Positions 16,367 to 25,550 of a DNA stretch of 64,000 nt are shown piece after piece (within the stretch, counting starts at the first letter, position 1; every line of letters begins with the position of its first letter). The stretch is from positions 62,001 to 126,000 of the forward strand of contig NZ_JACJKS010000003.1 in the NCBI RefSeq assembly GCF_016901695.1, read 5' to 3'. Source of the DNA: Mordavella massiliensis (lineage in GTDB: Bacteria > Bacillota > Clostridia > Lachnospirales > Lachnospiraceae). Under the pieces are notes generated by a model. The model was not told the origin of the DNA, made no database searches, and worked only from the letters and a program-made list of their open reading frames with translations. The position numbers and the translations under genes are program-made.

Positions 16367-16939
16367 ATGAAGGCGTGGGAACATTTTTGTACGATCACAC
16401 ATCATAAGATCCTTGTCATGAAGGGGTGCTTCAAACTGGGCCTCTACAGGCAGGGCCTCCTCCATGACATGTCGAAGTATTCCCCCACGGAGTTCCTTGT
16501 GGGGTGCCGGTACTATCAGGGGACGAGGAGCCCCAACAACGCGGAGCGGGAGGCGAAGGGATACTCGGCCGCCTGGCTCCACCACAAGGGGCGGAACAAG
16601 CACCACTATGAGTACTGGATCGACTATGGCATGGAGAAGGACGAGGGCATCATCGGCATGAAGATGCCGGCCCGGTATGTGGCGGAGATGTTTGTGGACC
16701 GCGTCTCGGCCTCCAGGACGTACCAGAAGGAGAATTACCGGGACACCCATCCTCTGGAGTACTACGAGCGGGGGGCTGCGAAGCTGGGCAACATGATCCA
16801 CCCGGAGACGGCGCAGTTGCTCCACGATCTTTTAAAGCGTCTGGCCCGGGACGGGGAGGATGCGACGTATGCCTACATCCGGAATGTGGTGCTGAAAAAA
16901 GACTTCCCCTACAACCGGAAATACAGGCCGGGAGAGTAG
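16367..16939 (+). CDS. DUF5662 family protein
   Basis: A 190-residue cytosolic protein. The N-terminal HFCTITHHKILVMKGCFKLGLYRQGLLHDMSKYSPTEF and the central LHHKGRNKHHYEYWIDY segment carry many His/Asp residues (HH, HDMSKYS, HHKGRNKHH), which suggests an HD-like metal site as in the DUF5662 family. No biochemical function is established to my knowledge. It is the last gene before a bidirectional terminator. Confidence 0.75.
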   Translation: MKAWEHFCTITHHKILVMKGCFKLGLYRQGLLHDMSKYSPTEFLVGCRYYQGTRSPNNAEREAKGYSAAWLHHKGRNKHHYEYWIDYGMEKDEGIIGMKMPARYVAEMFVDRVSASRTYQKENYRDTHPLEYYERGAAKLGNMIHPETAQLLHDLLKRLARDGEDATYAYIRNVVLKKDFPYNRKYRPGE

Positions 16940-16960
16940 AAAAGGACAAAGATAAAAAAG

Positions 16961-16992
16961 AAAGAAGGGCGGCTGCGGCTGCCCTTCTTTTG
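16961..16992. terminator. Bidirectional terminator between DUF5662 and luxS
   Basis: AAAGAAGGGC (16961-16970) pairs with GCCCTTCTTT (16981-16990); A-run on one side and T-run on the other serve both convergent genes. Confidence 0.75.
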
Positions 16993-17002
16993 CGTGCGAG
17001 GC

Positions 17003-17482
17003 CTACTTCGGATAGACCATCTGCTCCTTTGTGATGTTCTCCAGCACGTTCTTTACGTATCTTCTGGCCAGGTACCTTGCCATGGGAAGGTTCATGTCCA
17101 GGTAGTTGCCGCAGTCCCTTGCGGAGGCGCCGGGGATTTCCCCCTCGTAGCCGGCGATAAAGGCGAACATGCTGCGCAGCAGGGGCACGATGTCAGCGGA
17201 GCTGTAATCCCCGGCAAGCAAAAGATAGAAGCCGGTGCGGCAGCCCATGGGGCCGAAGTAGAGGACCTTGTCCTTAAACGCCGGGTCGTTCCTTAGAAAG
17301 GTGGCGCCCAGGTGCTCGATGGCATGGACCTCCGCGGTGTTCATGACAGGCTCGTCGTTGGGGCTCGTCATCCGCAGGTCAAAGGTGGTCACCACGCAGT
17401 CCCCCGCCATATCCTTTCTGGAGACATACACGCCGGGGACCAGTTTTATATGGTCGATGGTGAAGCTTGTGATTTTTTCCAT
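17003..17482 (-). CDS. luxS: S-ribosylhomocysteine lyase (LuxS)
   Basis: LuxS cleaves S-ribosylhomocysteine to homocysteine and DPD, the precursor of autoinducer-2, in the activated methyl cycle. The 159-residue product has the metal-binding HxxEH motif (EVHAIEHL) and the conserved GPMGCRTGFYLL. ATG 17482 begins MEKITSFTIDH, the usual family start, with AAAGGA upstream at about 11 bases. An in-frame ATG at 17494 is too close to the ribosome binding site. It is monocistronic, convergent with DUF5662 and divergent from the histidine phosphatase. Confidence 0.94.
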   Translation of the reverse strand: MEKITSFTIDHIKLVPGVYVSRKDMAGDCVVTTFDLRMTSPNDEPVMNTAEVHAIEHLGATFLRNDPAFKDKVLYFGPMGCRTGFYLLLAGDYSSADIVPLLRSMFAFIAGYEGEIPGASARDCGNYLDMNLPMARYLARRYVKNVLENITKEQMVYPK

Positions 17483-17519
17483 ACGATATTCCATCCTTTC
17501 TGTACTTTCGATCTGTCCA

Positions 17520-17549
17520 ATTATACCATGAATTCCGGGCCGTGCGCAA
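17520..17549 (-). promoter_or_regulatory. luxS promoter
   Basis: On the minus strand TTGCGC (17549-17544), 18-bp spacer, TATAAT (17525-17520) with an extended -10 TGG. Confidence 0.55.
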
Positions 17550-17555
17550 AGGAAG

Positions 17556-17584
17556 TTGAATTGCATGCCTAAAAATGCTATAGT
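17556..17584 (+). promoter_or_regulatory. Promoter for the histidine phosphatase-trpS transcript
   Basis: TTGAAT (17556-17561), 17-bp spacer, TATAGT (17579-17584); 29 bp before ATG 17613. Confidence 0.55.
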
Positions 17585-17612
17585 ATAGAAGTGCAAAACG
17601 GAGGTGTGGCAT

Positions 17613-18248
17613 ATGAAGATATACATCGTCCGCCACGGACAGACAGACTGGAATAAAGCGCGCAGGATCCAGGGACAGGTGGACATCCCGCTCAACGAGT
17701 TCGGAAGGCACCTGGCAAGGGAGACGGCCAGAGGGCTTCGGGACGTGCGGTTTGACGCCTGCTTCACAAGCCCGCTGTCCCGGGCGAAGGAGACGGCGCA
17801 GATCATCCTGGCCGGCCGGGATGTGCCGGTCATCGACGAGCCCCGGCTGGAGGAGATGTCCTTTGGCGTGTATGAGGGGAAGTGCTGCGCAGGCGACAAC
17901 TGGGAGCTGCCGGAGAATTTCCACCGCTTTTTTGACGGGCCGGACCGCTACGAGGCGCCGGAGGGCGGCGAGAGCTTCGGGCAGGTGCGGGACAGGACGG
18001 GCGCTTTCCTGGAGGAACTGGCGCGCCGGCCGGAGTATGCGGACGGGCAGATCCTCCTCGCCACACACGGCGCTGCGCTGGCGGGACTTCTCTGCTACAT
18101 ACGCAGGGCGCCCCTTGCGGACTACTGGGGCGTGGGCGTACACAAAAACTGTGCGGTCACGGAGGTAGAGGCAAAAGACGGCAGCTTCCGGATCCTGTCC
18201 GAGAATGTGGTGTACTATAAGGACAAAGTGGATCCCTGGGCGAAATAG
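17613..18248 (+). CDS. Histidine phosphatase family protein (phosphoglycerate mutase-like)
   Basis: A 211-residue member of the RHG/branch-2 histidine phosphatases. It has the catalytic motif IVRHGQTDWN at the N-terminus and THGAALAGL with the second His near the C-terminus. It is more likely a phosphatase (PhoE, CobC or similar) than a metabolic mutase, as in most short Firmicute members; substrate unknown. ATG 17613 has GGAGG 8 bases upstream; the ATG at 17604 lies within that site. trpS follows after 32 bp. Confidence 0.85.
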   Translation: MKIYIVRHGQTDWNKARRIQGQVDIPLNEFGRHLARETARGLRDVRFDACFTSPLSRAKETAQIILAGRDVPVIDEPRLEEMSFGVYEGKCCAGDNWELPENFHRFFDGPDRYEAPEGGESFGQVRDRTGAFLEELARRPEYADGQILLATHGAALAGLLCYIRRAPLADYWGVGVHKNCAVTEVEAKDGSFRILSENVVYYKDKVDPWAK

Positions 18249-18280
18249 AATGAGAAGAGACAAAGAGAAGGAGATATGAG

Positions 18281-19285
18281 ATGATACAAGACAAGAAAGT
18301 GCTGTTCAGCGGCATGCAGGCAACCGGGAACCTGACCCTTGGTAACTATCTGGGGGCGCTGAAGAACTGGGTGACCTTAAGTGATGAATACGAGTGTTTT
18401 TACAGCGTGGTGGACATGCATTCCATCACGGTCCGGCAGGATCCGGCGACTCTGAGAAAGCGGGCCAGGGCCCTTCTCATCCTCTATATCGCGGCCGGCC
18501 TTGACCCGGAGAAGAACTGCATCTACTACCAGTCTCACGTGTCCGGGCATGCGGAGCTCGCCTGGATCCTGAACTGCTTCACCTACATGGGCGAACTGAA
18601 CCGGATGACCCAGTTCAAGGACAAGGCGGCCAGGCATGCGGACAATATCAACGCCGGCCTGTTTACCTACCCGGTCCTGATGGCGGCTGACATCCTTCTG
18701 TACCAGGCGGACGTAGTGCCGGTCGGGGTGGACCAGAAGCAGCACCTGGAGATCACAAGGGACATTGCCGAGCGGTTCAACAACCTGTACGGGCCTGTCT
18801 TCACGATCCCGGAGCCCTACATCGGGAAGGTGGGCGCAAAGATCATGAGCCTGCAGGATCCGGAGAAGAAGATGTCCAAATCGGACGAGAATCCCAACGC
18901 CAGCATCTACCTGATGGACGATCCGGACACGATCATGCGCAAGTGCAAGCGGGCCGTGACGGATTCAGAGAGCGCGGTCCTCTACCGGGACGAGCAGCCC
19001 GGCGTGAAGAACCTGATCAATATCTACAGCGCCTGCACGGGACATACGCCCGAGGAGGTGGTGAAGGAGTTCGACGGCAAAGGGTACGGGGATTTCAAGA
19101 TGGCTGTCGGAGAGTCCGTCATCTCCGTGCTGCGGCCCCTGCAGGAGGAGGCCGCCAGACTGGAGAGGGACAAGGCCTACATTGACGGCGTGATCAGGGC
19201 GAATGCGGAGAAGGCCGGATACTATGCGAACAAGACGCTGCGGAAGGTACAGAAGAAGGTAGGCTTCCCGGAGCGGGTGCGGTAA
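18281..19285 (+). CDS. trpS: Tryptophanyl-tRNA synthetase
   Basis: A class I aminoacyl-tRNA synthetase of 334 residues, the usual bacterial length. FSGMQATGNLTLGNYLGAL contains the HIGH-like signature (LGNY) and KKMSKSDEN carries a perfect KMSKS loop. The GELNRMTQFKDKA and PVGVDQKQHLEITRDIA segments are family-typical. The ribosome binding site AAGGAG lies before ATG 18281. It is followed 12 bp later by a small membrane protein gene in the same direction. Confidence 0.95.
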   Translation: MIQDKKVLFSGMQATGNLTLGNYLGALKNWVTLSDEYECFYSVVDMHSITVRQDPATLRKRARALLILYIAAGLDPEKNCIYYQSHVSGHAELAWILNCFTYMGELNRMTQFKDKAARHADNINAGLFTYPVLMAADILLYQADVVPVGVDQKQHLEITRDIAERFNNLYGPVFTIPEPYIGKVGAKIMSLQDPEKKMSKSDENPNASIYLMDDPDTIMRKCKRAVTDSESAVLYRDEQPGVKNLINIYSACTGHTPEEVVKEFDGKGYGDFKMAVGESVISVLRPLQEEAARLERDKAYIDGVIRANAEKAGYYANKTLRKVQKKVGFPERVR

Positions 19286-19297
19286 AGGAGACGTTGG

Positions 19298-19816
19298 ATG
19301 GCGATTCAGACGGCAGGAGAACAGAAATACTATGATTTCATCGAGGAGAGGGCCCGGAAGCTGCGCACAGGCATGATCGTGTGGATCAGCCTTCTCGCCG
19401 CGGCTCTCATCGCGTCTTTCAACAGCCTTCTCATCGGAGGTCTGCTGGCGCTTGCCGGCATTTTCCTCGGTGTGCTCAACATCCGGAATCAGAAGGCGCT
19501 GAAAGACAAGCTCGCCGTCGTGGAGGACAGGGCGGATTTCTTCAATCAGCTCATCGCGCCGGAGACGGTGGAGATCCCGTCCTTCCGGCTGCTCGTGACA
19601 AGGGACTATGTCCTCGTCTTTCGCGCGGATGTGTATCTCTACCGCTTTGCGGATATGGAGAAGGTGGAAGTGGGGATCGGGACCGCGGGTGAGAAGGCCC
19701 TGTTTCTCACGGACCGGCGCGGCGTGCGCTGCGAGATCGCCCGGACCGCCGGCGGGCCGGACGCGGAGTTCGACCGCGCCTATGAGGCGGTGCGGGAGCG
19801 GATGGAAGAGAGATAA
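19298..19816 (+). CDS. Uncharacterised membrane protein with two N-terminal helices
   Basis: I do not recognise the family of this 172-residue protein. Residues about 25-42 (IVWISLLAAALIASF) and 44-62 (LLIGGLLALAGIFLGVL) form a helical hairpin in the membrane. They are followed by a charged stretch and a beta-rich cytosolic domain (RLLVTRDYVLVFRADVYLYRFADMEKVEV...KALFLTDRRGV) that looks like a PH-like or YcxB-type domain. AAAGGAG precedes ATG 19298. It is probably co-transcribed with trpS and ends before a bidirectional terminator. Confidence 0.65.
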   Translation: MAIQTAGEQKYYDFIEERARKLRTGMIVWISLLAAALIASFNSLLIGGLLALAGIFLGVLNIRNQKALKDKLAVVEDRADFFNQLIAPETVEIPSFRLLVTRDYVLVFRADVYLYRFADMEKVEVGIGTAGEKALFLTDRRGVRCEIARTAGGPDAEFDRAYEAVRERMEER

Positions 19817-19832
19817 AGATATACGGATACGG

Positions 19833-19875
19833 AAAAATCCCGGGGCTGCCGATGTGGCATACCCGGGATTTTTTG
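19833..19875. terminator. Bidirectional terminator
   Basis: AAAAATCCCGGG (19833-19844) pairs with CCCGGGATTTTT (19862-19873), giving T-runs in both directions for the converging membrane-protein and prs genes. Confidence 0.8.
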
Positions 19876-19888
19876 CAGGAAGGCCGTG

Positions 19889-21079
19889 TCAGATGTGCTC
19901 TGCGGCCAGTTCTTTTCTGTGCCGCTCCAGCAGGGCGTGGATCCGCTGGGTGGGATCCAGGACAGCCTTGATGGAGATGTCGTGGTTCATGGAGTCGATG
20001 ATAAGAGCGATGAACTTGCTCATATCCGCCGCCGCGAAGTAGGGGCGGCTCAGCGTCTCCGGCGGCAGGTACGTAAGGTTTGTGGTGATCAGCCGGTCGA
20101 TATATCCTTTTTCGTAATAGTCGTCGAAGATCTGCATGCCGTTTGTGAAGAGGCCGAAGGTGGCGCACACGAAGACGCGGGCGGCGCCCCGTTCCTTGAG
20201 CTGGCGGGCCACATCCAGCATACTCTCGCCGGAGGAGATCATGTCATCCACCACGATGAGGTCCTTGCCCCGCACATCGGAGCCAAGGAATTCATGGGCG
20301 ACGATGGGGTTCTTGCCGTTCACGATGGTGGAGTAGTCCCTGCGCTTGTAGAACATGCCCATCTCCACGCCGAGGACGTTGGAGAAGTAGACAGCCCGGT
20401 GCATGGCGCCCTCGTCCGGGCTCACGATCATCAGGTGCTCCTTGTCGATCCTTAGCGCAGGCTCCGCGCGCAGGAGGGCCTTCATGAACTGGTAGGGCGG
20501 GTTGAAGTTGTCAAAGCCGATGAGCGGGATGGCGTTCTGCACCCGCGGGTCGTGGGCGTCAAAGGTCAGGATGTTGGACACGCCCATGTCGACCAGCTCC
20601 TCCAGCGCCATGGCGCAGTCCAGGGACTCGCGCCGGGTCCGCTTGTGCTGGCGGCTCTCGTACAGGAAGGGCATCAGTACATTGACCCGGTGCGCCTTGC
20701 CGTTGGCGGCGGAGATGATGCGCTTCAGATCCTGGTAGTGGTCGTCCGGTGACATATGGTTCTCATGTCCGTTCACAGAGTAGGTGAGGCTGTAGTTGCA
20801 CACATCCACCATGACGAACAGGTCCTTGCCGCGGACCGTCTCCTTGAGCATGCCCTTGGCCTCGCCGCTCCCGAACCGCGGGCAGCGGCATTCGATCAGG
20901 TAATTGTCAAGCTGATAGTTGGAGTAGAGCGGGGAATCCAGCGTCTCTACAGAGGTGTCCCGGCGAAAACTGACAATGTAATCGTTGACTTTCTGCCCCA
21001 GCTCCCGGCAGCCCTCCAGGGCCGCGATCTTCAGGGGCGCGACAGGCAGAGCCTGCTCCAGTACTTTTAAATCTGACAT
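19889..21079 (-). CDS. prs: Ribose-phosphate pyrophosphokinase, long form
   Basis: This enzyme makes PRPP from ribose 5-phosphate and ATP for nucleotide, His and Trp synthesis. The 396-residue product is about 80 residues longer than the classical 315-residue form. The catalytic flexible-loop region is RRDYSTI, and the PRPP-binding loop reads VVDDMISSGES where class I enzymes have VDDMIDTAGT. The ribose-phosphate motif DAHDPRVQNAI replaces DLHAxQIQGFF. Such long, divergent forms are common in Clostridia. ATG 21079 has a perfect AGGAGG. Divergent promoters separate it from the DUF512 gene. Confidence 0.85.
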   Translation of the reverse strand: MSDLKVLEQALPVAPLKIAALEGCRELGQKVNDYIVSFRRDTSVETLDSPLYSNYQLDNYLIECRCPRFGSGEAKGMLKETVRGKDLFVMVDVCNYSLTYSVNGHENHMSPDDHYQDLKRIISAANGKAHRVNVLMPFLYESRQHKRTRRESLDCAMALEELVDMGVSNILTFDAHDPRVQNAIPLIGFDNFNPPYQFMKALLRAEPALRIDKEHLMIVSPDEGAMHRAVYFSNVLGVEMGMFYKRRDYSTIVNGKNPIVAHEFLGSDVRGKDLIVVDDMISSGESMLDVARQLKERGAARVFVCATFGLFTNGMQIFDDYYEKGYIDRLITTNLTYLPPETLSRPYFAAADMSKFIALIIDSMNHDISIKAVLDPTQRIHALLERHRKELAAEHI

Positions 21080-21124
21080 ATGTGCCTCCTGGTCATAACT
21101 TGTCATCTGTTTTTTCACCTATTA

Positions 21125-21160
21125 TTTATAGCACTTTTGTGGTAAAATGGTCAATATACT
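21125..21160. promoter_or_regulatory. Divergent promoters between prs and the DUF512 gene
   Basis: Minus strand: TTGACC (21154-21149), 18-bp spacer, TATAAA (21130-21125) for prs. Plus strand: an extended -10 TGGTAAAAT (21140-21148) or TATACT (21155-21160) for the DUF512 gene. The two promoters overlap. Confidence 0.5.
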
Positions 21161-21188
21161 TTAGAAGAAACAGCAGAGGGATCCAAAT

Positions 21189-22505
21189 ATGGCACACAGG
21201 CATTTGATAGAGAGCGTGGAGCCCGGCAGCATCGCGGATGAGCTGGGCATTGAGAGAGGGGACGTCCTCCTTTCCATCGACGGGCAGGAGATCGAAGACG
21301 TCTTTGACTACCATTTTTATATAAACGACGAGGAGCTGACACTCCTGATCGAGAAGCCGGACGGCGAGGAGTGGGAGCTGGAGATTGAAAAGGATTACGA
21401 GGAGGATTTGGGGATCAGCTTCGGGCAGGGCCTGATGGACGAGTACCGGTCCTGCCGGAACAAATGCATTTTCTGCTTTATCGACCAGATGCCGGGAGGC
21501 ATGCGGGATACGCTCTATTTTAAGGACGATGACTCCCGCCTCTCCTTCCTGCAGGGGAACTATGTGACGCTGACCAACATGAGCGACCACGACATTGACC
21601 GGATCATCCGGTACCACCTGGAGCCCATCAATATTTCCTTTCACACGACGAACCCGGATCTCCGGTGCCGGATGCTCCACAACCGCTTTGCCGGGGATGC
21701 GCTGCGGCATGTGCAGAAGCTGTTCGAGGCCGGCATTGAGATGAACGGGCAGATCGTCCTTTGCAAGGGGATCAACGACGGGGAGGAGCTGGAGAGGACG
21801 ATCCGGGACCTGACGGGGTATCTGCCATATCTGCGCAGTGTCTCCGTGGTGCCGGTGGGACTTACAAAGTACAGGGACGGCCTGTACCCGCTTAAGCCTT
21901 TTACGCAGGAGGACGCCAGGCAGGTGCTGGAGACGGTGCGCCGCTGGCAGGACGAACTGTTTGAGACGTGGGGGCTGCATTTCATCCACGCGGGGGATGA
22001 GTGGTACCTGCTGGCAGGCGAAGAGATGCCGCCAAAGGAGCAGTACGACGGGTACCTGCAGCTGGAGAACGGCGTGGGCATGATGCGCCTTCTGGAAGAC
22101 GAGTTTGAGGAGGTGTTCCTGGAGCTTCCGGGGGATGCGCTCCGCAGGGAGGTGTCCCTGGCCACGGGCAGGCTGGCATATCCGCTCATGCGCACCCTGG
22201 CGGAGAAGATCCGGAGCCGGTACCCCAATACGGTGATCCATGTCTACGAGATCGAGAACCGGTTTTTCGGGGAGCGGATCACGGTGGCGGGGCTCGTCAC
22301 CGGGCAGGATCTTAAGGAGCAGCTGGCGGGCAGAGAGCTGGGGGACGCCCTTCTCCTTCCCTGCAACATGCTGCGCAGCCAGGAGGACGTCTTTCTGGAT
22401 GATATGACGGTGGGACAGCTCAAAGACGCTTTACAATCCGAAATAGATATTGTAAAATCAAGCGGGCAGGATTTTATTGACGCTGTATTAAAGATAAGAG
22501 ATTGA
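21189..22505 (+). CDS. DUF512 family protein with PDZ and radical-SAM-like cysteine cluster
   Basis: A 438-residue protein with an N-terminal PDZ-like domain (IESVEPGSIADELGIERGDVLLSIDGQEI), then C-R-N-K-C-I-F-C, a CxxxCxxC cluster typical of radical SAM [4Fe-4S] enzymes (residues about 94-101), and a C-terminal DUF512 domain. It is widely conserved in Clostridia, often next to der as here (17 bp gap), but its reaction is unknown to me. The association with a ribosome-assembly GTPase suggests, weakly, a role linked to translation or membrane synthesis. Confidence 0.85.
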   Translation: MAHRHLIESVEPGSIADELGIERGDVLLSIDGQEIEDVFDYHFYINDEELTLLIEKPDGEEWELEIEKDYEEDLGISFGQGLMDEYRSCRNKCIFCFIDQMPGGMRDTLYFKDDDSRLSFLQGNYVTLTNMSDHDIDRIIRYHLEPINISFHTTNPDLRCRMLHNRFAGDALRHVQKLFEAGIEMNGQIVLCKGINDGEELERTIRDLTGYLPYLRSVSVVPVGLTKYRDGLYPLKPFTQEDARQVLETVRRWQDELFETWGLHFIHAGDEWYLLAGEEMPPKEQYDGYLQLENGVGMMRLLEDEFEEVFLELPGDALRREVSLATGRLAYPLMRTLAEKIRSRYPNTVIHVYEIENRFFGERITVAGLVTGQDLKEQLAGRELGDALLLPCNMLRSQEDVFLDDMTVGQLKDALQSEIDIVKSSGQDFIDAVLKIRD

Positions 22506-22522
22506 GATAGAAGGAGAACAGT

Positions 22523-23851
22523 ATGAGCAAACCGGTAGTGGCCGTCGTGGGGCGGCCGAATGTGGGGAAATCCACACTGTTTAATGTGCTCGCCGGGGAG
22601 AAGATCTCCATCGTGAAGGATACGCCGGGCGTGACGCGCGACCGCATTTACGCGGAGGTGTCATGGCTGGACCGGGAATTTACGCTGATCGACACAGGGG
22701 GGATCGAGCCGGAGAGTAAGGATATTATTTTGTCGCAGATGCGGGAGCAGGCGCAGATCGCCATCGACACGGCGGATGTCATCCTGTTTCTCACGGATGT
22801 GCGCCAGGGGCTGCAGGACGCGGACTCGAAAGTGGCGGACATGCTGCGCCGGTCCGGGAAGCCGGTGCTCCTTGTGGTGAACAAAGTGGACAATTTTGAC
22901 AAGTACATGCCGGATGTGTATGAGTTTTACAATCTCGGCATCGGGGATCCCATCCCCATTTCCGCCTCCTCAAGGCTCGGGCTGGGAGATATGCTGGACG
23001 CCCTGGTCGCGCATTTCCCGGAGCATGCGGGGGAGGAAGGCGAAGACGAGAGGCCGAGGATCGCCATTGTAGGGAAGCCGAATGTGGGCAAGTCCTCCAT
23101 TGTGAACCGGCTGCTGGGCGAGCAGAGGGTCATCGTCTCTGACATCGCAGGCACGACCCGGGACGCCATCGACACAGAGATCGTCCACAACGGGAAAGAG
23201 TATGTGTTTATTGACACGGCGGGCCTTCGCAGGAAGAACAAGATCAAGGAGGAGCTGGAGCGCTACAGCATCATCCGGACCGTGACCGCGGTGGAGCGGG
23301 CGGATGTGGTCCTCGTTGTCATCGACGCCACGGAGGGCGTCACGGAGCAGGACGCCAAGATCGCCGGCATTGCCCACGAGCGGGGCAAGGGCGTCATCAT
23401 TGTGGTGAACAAATGGGATGCGATCGAGAAGAATGACAAGACCATGCGGGAGTACGAGAGCAAGGTGCGCCAGGTCCTCTCCTTCATGCCCTACGCGGAG
23501 ATCATGTACGTGTCCGCGGTGAGCGGGCAGCGCCTGCCGAAGCTGTTTGACAAGATCGACATGGTGATCCAGAACCAGAATCTGCGGGTGGCCACCGGCG
23601 TGCTCAACGAGATCATGATGGAGGCGGTCGCCATGCAGCAGCCGCCGTCTGACAAGGGAAAGAGGCTGAAGCTTTTCTATATCACGCAGGTGGCGGTGAA
23701 GCCGCCGACGTTCGTCATTTTTGTCAACGACAGGGAACTGATGCATTTTTCATACACCAGGTATCTGGAGAACAAGATCCGCGAGGCCTTCGGGTTTAAG
23801 GGGACGTCCCTTAGATTCTTCATCCGGCAGCGGAAGGAAAAGGAGCAGTAG
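22523..23851 (+). CDS. der: Ribosome biogenesis GTPase Der (EngA)
   Basis: Der assembles the 50S ribosomal subunit. The 442-residue product has two tandem GTPase domains, each with its own P-loop (GRPNVGKST near residue 10, GKPNVGKSS near residue 184), DTGG/DTAG switch II motifs and NKVD/NKWD G4 motifs. A C-terminal KH-like domain with the segment QVAVKPPTFVIFVND follows. Length and motifs are canonical. It is part of a plus-strand run DUF512-der-plsY-gpsA. Confidence 0.95.
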   Translation: MSKPVVAVVGRPNVGKSTLFNVLAGEKISIVKDTPGVTRDRIYAEVSWLDREFTLIDTGGIEPESKDIILSQMREQAQIAIDTADVILFLTDVRQGLQDADSKVADMLRRSGKPVLLVVNKVDNFDKYMPDVYEFYNLGIGDPIPISASSRLGLGDMLDALVAHFPEHAGEEGEDERPRIAIVGKPNVGKSSIVNRLLGEQRVIVSDIAGTTRDAIDTEIVHNGKEYVFIDTAGLRRKNKIKEELERYSIIRTVTAVERADVVLVVIDATEGVTEQDAKIAGIAHERGKGVIIVVNKWDAIEKNDKTMREYESKVRQVLSFMPYAEIMYVSAVSGQRLPKLFDKIDMVIQNQNLRVATGVLNEIMMEAVAMQQPPSDKGKRLKLFYITQVAVKPPTFVIFVNDRELMHFSYTRYLENKIREAFGFKGTSLRFFIRQRKEKEQ

Positions 23852-23857
23852 GGGGAC

Positions 23858-24502
23858 ATGGAACGAGTCATCTGTTTGCTGATCGGGTACGCCTTTGGTC
23901 TGATCCAGACAGGCTACCTGTACGGCAGGACAAAACATATTGATATAAGGACAAAAGGGAGCGGCAACGCGGGCACGACAAACGCGCTGCGCACCATGGG
24001 GGTGAAGGCCGGCGTTGTCACGCTTCTGGGCGACTGCCTGAAGTGTGTGTTTGCGGTCCTGGCGGTGCGGCTCATTTTCGGCGGGGCGCACGGGGACATC
24101 CTCCCGGTCCTGTCCCAGTACGCGGGCCTGGGGGCGATCCTGGGGCACAATTATCCGTTTTACATGAAGTTTAAAGGCGGCAAGGGGATCGCTGTCACAG
24201 CGGGCATCATCATCACCACATGGAATATCTGGATCATGCTCATCTGTCTGGCGGTGTTCCTGATCGCGGTGGCGGCCACGAAGTATGTGTCGGTGGGATC
24301 GCTGACTGTGGTCCTTACATATTTTATCTGCGTGGTGGTGTACGGCCAGATGGGCGGCTTCCATGTGGACGGCAGCCACCTGTATGAGATGTATATACTC
24401 GCGGCGCTTGTAGTCGTGTCGGCGTTTTACAAGCATGCGGCCAATATAAAGAGGCTTATGAACGGCACGGAGAACAAGCTGAGCGTGGGAAAGAGCAAAT
24501 AG
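23858..24502 (+). CDS. plsY: Acyl-phosphate:glycerol-3-phosphate acyltransferase PlsY
   Basis: PlsY transfers the acyl group from acyl phosphate to glycerol 3-phosphate, the first membrane step of phospholipid synthesis. The 214-residue integral membrane protein has about five helices. Three conserved cytosolic motifs are visible: GSGNAGTTNALR, GHNYPFYMKFKGGKGIA, and a C-terminal segment near HAANIKRL. It starts 6 bp after der and precedes gpsA, which supplies its glycerol-3-phosphate. Confidence 0.93.
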   Translation: MERVICLLIGYAFGLIQTGYLYGRTKHIDIRTKGSGNAGTTNALRTMGVKAGVVTLLGDCLKCVFAVLAVRLIFGGAHGDILPVLSQYAGLGAILGHNYPFYMKFKGGKGIAVTAGIIITTWNIWIMLICLAVFLIAVAATKYVSVGSLTVVLTYFICVVVYGQMGGFHVDGSHLYEMYILAALVVVSAFYKHAANIKRLMNGTENKLSVGKSK

Positions 24503-24520
24503 AAAAGGAGGAGGAAGATT

Positions 24521-25531
24521 ATGGCAAAAGTTGGAATCATGGGAGCCGGAAGCTGGGGGACGGCCCTGTCGCTCCTGCTTTACAGCAACGGCCACGAGGT
24601 GACCGTGTGGTCCATCAGCGGGGAGGAAGTGGAGATGCTCTCCCGGGAGAGGGAGCACAAGAGCAAGCTTCCCGGCGTGAAGATCCCGGAGGATATGCGG
24701 TTTACCACGGACATGGAGGAGACCGTAAGGGGGAAGGATTTTGTCATCCTGGCTGTTCCTTCCACATTCACGAGGAGCACGGCAAAGAAGATGAGCCCCT
24801 TTGTGGAGAAGGGACAGATCCTTGTCAATGTGGCGAAGGGGATTGAGGAGACAACGCTGATGACCCTCTCCGAGCAGATCGAGGAGGAGATCCCCCAGGC
24901 TGACGTGGCGGTCCTGTCCGGCCCGAGTCACGCCGAGGAGGTGGGAAGAAAGCTGCCCACAAGCGTGGTCGTGGGAGCCCGGACAAAGGAGACGGCCGAG
25001 TATCTGCAGAAGATGTTCATGAACGAGGTGTTCCGCGTGTACACAAGCCCGGATATTCTCGGCATGGAGCTGGGCGGCTCCCTCAAGAACGTCATCGCCC
25101 TGGCAGCAGGCATGGCGGACGGCCTCGGATACGGCGACAACACGAAGGCGGCGCTCATCACGCGGGGCATCCATGAGATCGCGAAGCTGGGCGTGAAGAT
25201 GGGCGGCGCGAAGGAGAGCTTCATGGGCCTGACCGGCATCGGCGACCTGATCGTGACATGCGCGAGCGTGCACAGCCGCAACCGCAAAGCCGGCTATCTC
25301 ATGGGTCAGGGCAAGACCATGCAGGAGGCCATGGACGAGGTGAAGATGGTCGTTGAGGGCGTTTACTCCACGAAGGCCGCTGTGGCTCTCGGAAAGAAGT
25401 ACGGCGTGGATCTGCCGATCATCGAGCAGGTGAACGCGATCCTTTTTGAGGGGAAGAACGCGAAGGAGGCCGTTTACGACCTGATGATGCGCGAGGGCAA
25501 GGCAGAGCACAACGCCAAGCCGTGGAACTAG
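24521..25531 (+). CDS. gpsA: Glycerol-3-phosphate dehydrogenase [NAD(P)+]
   Basis: GpsA reduces dihydroxyacetone phosphate to glycerol 3-phosphate for phospholipid synthesis. The 336-residue product has the N-terminal dinucleotide-binding GAGSWGTALS, the SGPSHAEEV motif, the catalytic-region GGSLKNVIALAAG (Lys in SLKN) and the C-terminal GLTGIGDLIVTC. AAAAGGAGGAGG gives a very strong ribosome binding site. It ends the operon before a repeat-rich intergenic region. Confidence 0.95.
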   Translation: MAKVGIMGAGSWGTALSLLLYSNGHEVTVWSISGEEVEMLSREREHKSKLPGVKIPEDMRFTTDMEETVRGKDFVILAVPSTFTRSTAKKMSPFVEKGQILVNVAKGIEETTLMTLSEQIEEEIPQADVAVLSGPSHAEEVGRKLPTSVVVGARTKETAEYLQKMFMNEVFRVYTSPDILGMELGGSLKNVIALAAGMADGLGYGDNTKAALITRGIHEIAKLGVKMGGAKESFMGLTGIGDLIVTCASVHSRNRKAGYLMGQGKTMQEAMDEVKMVVEGVYSTKAAVALGKKYGVDLPIIEQVNAILFEGKNAKEAVYDLMMREGKAEHNAKPWN

Positions 25532-25550
25532 CTGCCATTACGTATCATTA

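Noticed and set aside
21189-21290. PDZ domain as evidence for a membrane protease
   Set aside because: The rest is DUF512 with a CxxxCxxC cluster and no protease motif or signal peptide.
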